Positions 21,116 to 23,158 of a stretch of 23,158 nucleotides of DNA are shown here, one piece after another (position 1 is the first letter of the stretch; each line of letters opens with the position of its first letter). The DNA lies in the NCBI GenBank assembly GCA_964516555.1, contig CAZFAI010000010.1:1-23158 (forward strand), read 5' to 3'. The position numbers were made by a program, and so were the translations under genes. The DNA comes from CAZFAI01 sp964516555. Lineage in GTDB: Bacteria > Patescibacteriota > Microgenomatia > UBA12405. The notes beneath the pieces were generated by a model. It made no database searches and was not told the origin of the DNA. It saw only the letters and a list, made by a program, of their open reading frames with translations.

Positions 21116-22144
21116 ATGAGTAATATTGTAGGAATCGATGTCGGGGTGGGCAGCATAAAAGCCGTTTCTATCTCCCGGGAAGAAAAGGGTGTTGTCCTGG
21201 ACACAATTGGTGAAGCGGCTTCGCCGCGGATTGATTGGTTAAAGGGCGAAAATAAAAATAAAGCAGTTGACCAGGTGGCGGATATTATCAAGAAGCTTTT
21301 GAGTGATACCAAGAATAGGTCACGTCAGGTAGTGACATGCTTGCCTGAGGACGAAATCGTTAGCAGGCTAATTAGTTTACCTCCTTTAAAGGAGAATGAG
21401 ATAAGAGACGCCCTGCAATATGAGGCTGAAACATTTGTCCCCTTCCCTCTTGACGAGGTGTCCATTGATTACGAAGTAGTGAGTACCGATGAATCAGGGA
21501 GAATGTCGGTGTTTGCTATTGCTGCCAGAAACGAGGTAATCAATTCCTATGTCAAGTTATTTAAAATGGTCGGGTTGGAATTACTTGCCTTGGAATCCCC
21601 TGCTGTGGCTATGAGAAGGGCAGTTAATTTTTCGCTACCTCAAGTTAACGGCATAATTTTTGTAGACATGGGTGAAAGGTTTTCGGACATTATCAGTATT
21701 TATAAAACAAACATTTACTTTACCAGATCGATGTCGATGGGTGGTGATTCTTTGACCAGGGCTATCTCGATTAATTTGGGGCTGGATATGTCTTCTGCTG
21801 AGGAATACAAAAAGGCTTATGGAATGAAAGAAACGGAATTGGAAGGAAAGATAAAAGCTTCAATGATGCCGGTTTTTAATAGTATGGCCGAAGAAATCCG
21901 AAAATCAATTGCCTTATTTCAGGAATCGGTCGGTTCAACGCCTGAATTGTTGGTGCTAAGCGGTGGAGGAGCAAATTTGCCGGGTTATGCCGAAGAATTG
22001 ACAAGGTTGTTGGGTATTGAGGTACAAGTGATTCAGCCATTTATAAATATCGATACTTCAAAGCAATCCAGTTTCATGAATTATAATTCCGATGGTTGCC
22101 GGTTTACGTTAGCTGTTGGCTTGGGGTTGAGAGGTTTAGTATGA
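21116..22144 (+). CDS. pilM: Type IV pilus assembly protein PilM
   Basis: PilM is the cytoplasmic actin-like ATPase of the pilus alignment complex and binds the N-terminal tail of PilN. The 342 residues show the actin/FtsA phosphate motifs VGIDVGVGSIKAVSIS (5-20) and GIIFVDMGERFSDI (179-192), and the adenosine motif VLSGGGANLPGY (280-291). The middle block LPPLKENEIRDALQYEAE and VPFPLDEVSIDYEV is typical of PilM. Length is normal. It opens the pilMNO set after a short gap with its own promoter, and its stop overlaps the pilN start (ATGA). No secretin or PilP is seen in the window, as expected if there is no outer membrane. Confidence 0.96.
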   Translation: MSNIVGIDVGVGSIKAVSISREEKGVVLDTIGEAASPRIDWLKGENKNKAVDQVADIIKKLLSDTKNRSRQVVTCLPEDEIVSRLISLPPLKENEIRDALQYEAETFVPFPLDEVSIDYEVVSTDESGRMSVFAIAARNEVINSYVKLFKMVGLELLALESPAVAMRRAVNFSLPQVNGIIFVDMGERFSDIISIYKTNIYFTRSMSMGGDSLTRAISINLGLDMSSAEEYKKAYGMKETELEGKIKASMMPVFNSMAEEIRKSIALFQESVGSTPELLVLSGGGANLPGYAEELTRLLGIEVQVIQPFINIDTSKQSSFMNYNSDGCRFTLAVGLGLRGLV

Positions 22145-22680
22145 GCATGAATCTGAACTTGCTACCCAGTCAAGCAAAATTTCAGGCTTTTAAGGTAAAG
22201 ATAAAAAAGAAGGTTGTAGTTTTTATATGGGGGTTGTGTATAACTTGGTTTTCGGTAACATTGGTAATTTTTGGATTTTGGTTTGTAGCACAAACCTCGT
22301 TAAAAAGAGAAGAAAAACTATACAACCGAGAACTTGAGGCGTATAAGAGTTTGTCTGAAAGAGTTGTTTTGAGTGAGCAGATAAAATACAGGGCAAAGTT
22401 AGTAGGCGAAGTTTTGGGACAAAGGTTTGAATACGGTGATGCTATTAACAGAGTAAATAATCTATTTTCCGAGAACATTACCTTGAATGATTTCTCTTTG
22501 AGTAACAATGATAAATTTGATATTGTTGGATTTGCACTAGGCAGTAATATTAATGAAGTTGAAGAAAAACTGGGAAGTATAAATACTGGAAAGATAGAAG
22601 AATTTAAATCAGCCAAAATTAATACATTGTCTTTGGCCGGTAGTGAATGGAAGTTTGGCATGGAGGTGTTGCTAAAATGA
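22141..22680 (+). CDS. pilN: Type IV pilus assembly protein PilN
   Basis: PilN is a single-pass membrane protein that links cytoplasmic PilM to PilO. From the ATG at 22141 the product has 179 residues. It begins MSMNLNLLPSQ, which contains the NLLP motif that docks into PilM. A membrane segment follows at about 25-47 (VVVFIWGLCI...FGFWFV), then a helical, coiled-coil-like region (KREEKLYNRELEAYKSLSERV) and a small alpha/beta domain. The chosen ATG overlaps the pilM stop and has GAGG 6 bases upstream. A longer reading from 22096 would add residues before the docking motif and is rejected. Its stop overlaps the pilO start (ATGA). Confidence 0.93.
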   Translation: MSMNLNLLPSQAKFQAFKVKIKKKVVVFIWGLCITWFSVTLVIFGFWFVAQTSLKREEKLYNRELEAYKSLSERVVLSEQIKYRAKLVGEVLGQRFEYGDAINRVNNLFSENITLNDFSLSNNDKFDIVGFALGSNINEVEEKLGSINTGKIEEFKSAKINTLSLAGSEWKFGMEVLLK

Positions 22681-23158
22681 GCGGTTTGCCACTTGAGCTT
22701 CCCGACAAAATATTTGGATTAGAAAGTTCTCTTTTGAAGTATTTTCTTTTGCCGGCTGTTTTGGTGTTGTTGGTTGTTATGAGCTATGGGTTGGTATTGA
22801 TGCCTCGGATTGAAGAAATTGGTGAGATGAAGGCAGAGGCGCAGAATATAAAGGAACAAAAAGCAAAAGTTATAGAAAAAAAGAATTATCTTTTGACTGT
22901 TGATGCGGAGGAATTAGAAGAAAATGACGAGTATTTGTCAAATTCAGTATTACGGGATAGAAATTCGTATTTTTTGGTTAATGTGATAAGAAAAATTGCA
23001 GATAAACACTTATTTATGGTTGATAGCTTTAATATCAGTCCGGGTGAACTATCGGAAGATGCTGAGACTGTGGCTTCAAGATCAAAAACCGGATATTTAA
23101 AAATACCGGTAAAGATTAACTTGCTTGGTCCAAAGTCGGAATATATCAACTTATTGTT
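22677..23158 (+). CDS. pilO: Type IV pilus assembly protein PilO, 3' end outside the window
   Basis: An open frame of 160 codons runs off the window edge. It starts MSGLPLELPDKIFGLESSLL, has one membrane segment at about 22-42 (YFLLPAVLVLLVVMSYGLVL), then a coiled-coil region rich in Glu and Lys (EEIGEMKAEAQNIKEQKAKV), followed by a mixed domain ending near KIPVKINLLGPKSEYINLL. The topology and the LLGPKSEYINLL block (similar to PilO's v.G.y..i..fl) fit PilO, which pairs with PilN outside the membrane. The ATG overlaps the pilN stop, and GGAGGT (22662-22667) lies 9 bases upstream. The call rests on position and topology more than on exact motifs. Confidence 0.85.
   Translation, partial: MSGLPLELPDKIFGLESSLLKYFLLPAVLVLLVVMSYGLVLMPRIEEIGEMKAEAQNIKEQKAKVIEKKNYLLTVDAEELEENDEYLSNSVLRDRNSYFLVNVIRKIADKHLFMVDSFNISPGELSEDAETVASRSKTGYLKIPVKINLLGPKSEYINLL

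Noticed and set aside
22096..22140. Longer PilN from an ATG at 22096
   Set aside because: It would overlap pilM by about 50 bases and bury the NLLP motif. The ATG at 22141 overlaps the pilM stop neatly.
1..23158. CRISPR array, insertion sequence, prophage or recoded UGA
   Set aside because: No spaced direct repeats, transposase or phage genes are seen. TGA serves as a stop in several tight overlaps, so a UGA-glycine code does not fit.

Overview
The window looks like part of a chromosome from a Candidate Phyla Radiation (Patescibacteria) bacterium, probably of the Microgenomates side. The reasons are the AT-rich coding style, very short intergenic gaps, shortened versions of housekeeping proteins, a Gram-positive-style type IV pilus set with many tandem prepilins, and prepilin leaders carrying the RGxAxRQAG motif. 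The phylum is an inference. TGA acts as a stop throughout (for example in several ATGA overlaps), so the UGA-glycine code of Gracilibacteria/Absconditabacteria does not apply.

Positions 1-4991, minus strand: a housekeeping block. In transcription order it holds a shortened DNA polymerase III delta-prime-like AAA+ subunit, a Fic-family protein with its own promoter, NAD-dependent DNA ligase (ligA), a degenerate phosphoribosyltransferase-fold protein, peptidyl-tRNA hydrolase (pth), and a tRNA-Ala(CGC) cut by the window edge. The tRNA begins one base after the pth stop codon.

Positions 4985-23158, plus strand: an almost complete type IV pilus locus. pilB (extension ATPase), pilT (retraction ATPase) and pilC (platform) come first. 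A separately promoted and terminated pilin follows and is the best candidate for the major pilin. Then come pilD (prepilin peptidase), five further tandem pilins, a FimT/GspH-like, a PilV/GspI-like and a PilW/GspJ-like minor pilin, an unknown lipoprotein, an unknown membrane-anchored protein, a 1080-residue secreted Cys-rich protein, a PilX/GspK-like minor pilin, and pilM, pilN and the start of pilO. No secretin gene is seen, which fits an envelope without an outer membrane. The minor pilins plus the giant secreted protein parallel the fimU-pilV-pilW-pilX-pilY1 set of Gram-negative pili, so the giant protein is a good candidate for a tip adhesin.

Regulation: most genes that open a transcription unit have a sigma70-type -10 hexamer only 5-9 bases before the ATG, which predicts leaderless mRNAs. 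Genes inside operons instead use ATGA/TAATG overlaps and sometimes a Shine-Dalgarno. The most unusual element is at 14691-14810: a perfect consensus promoter, a 14-codon leader ORF with the same leaderless geometry, and an intrinsic terminator ending 2 bases before the ATG of the lipoprotein gene. This has the layout of an attenuator or an 80-nt small RNA. Two prepilin leaders also contain copies of a GC-rich palindromic repeat that encodes the residues up to the cleavage glycine.
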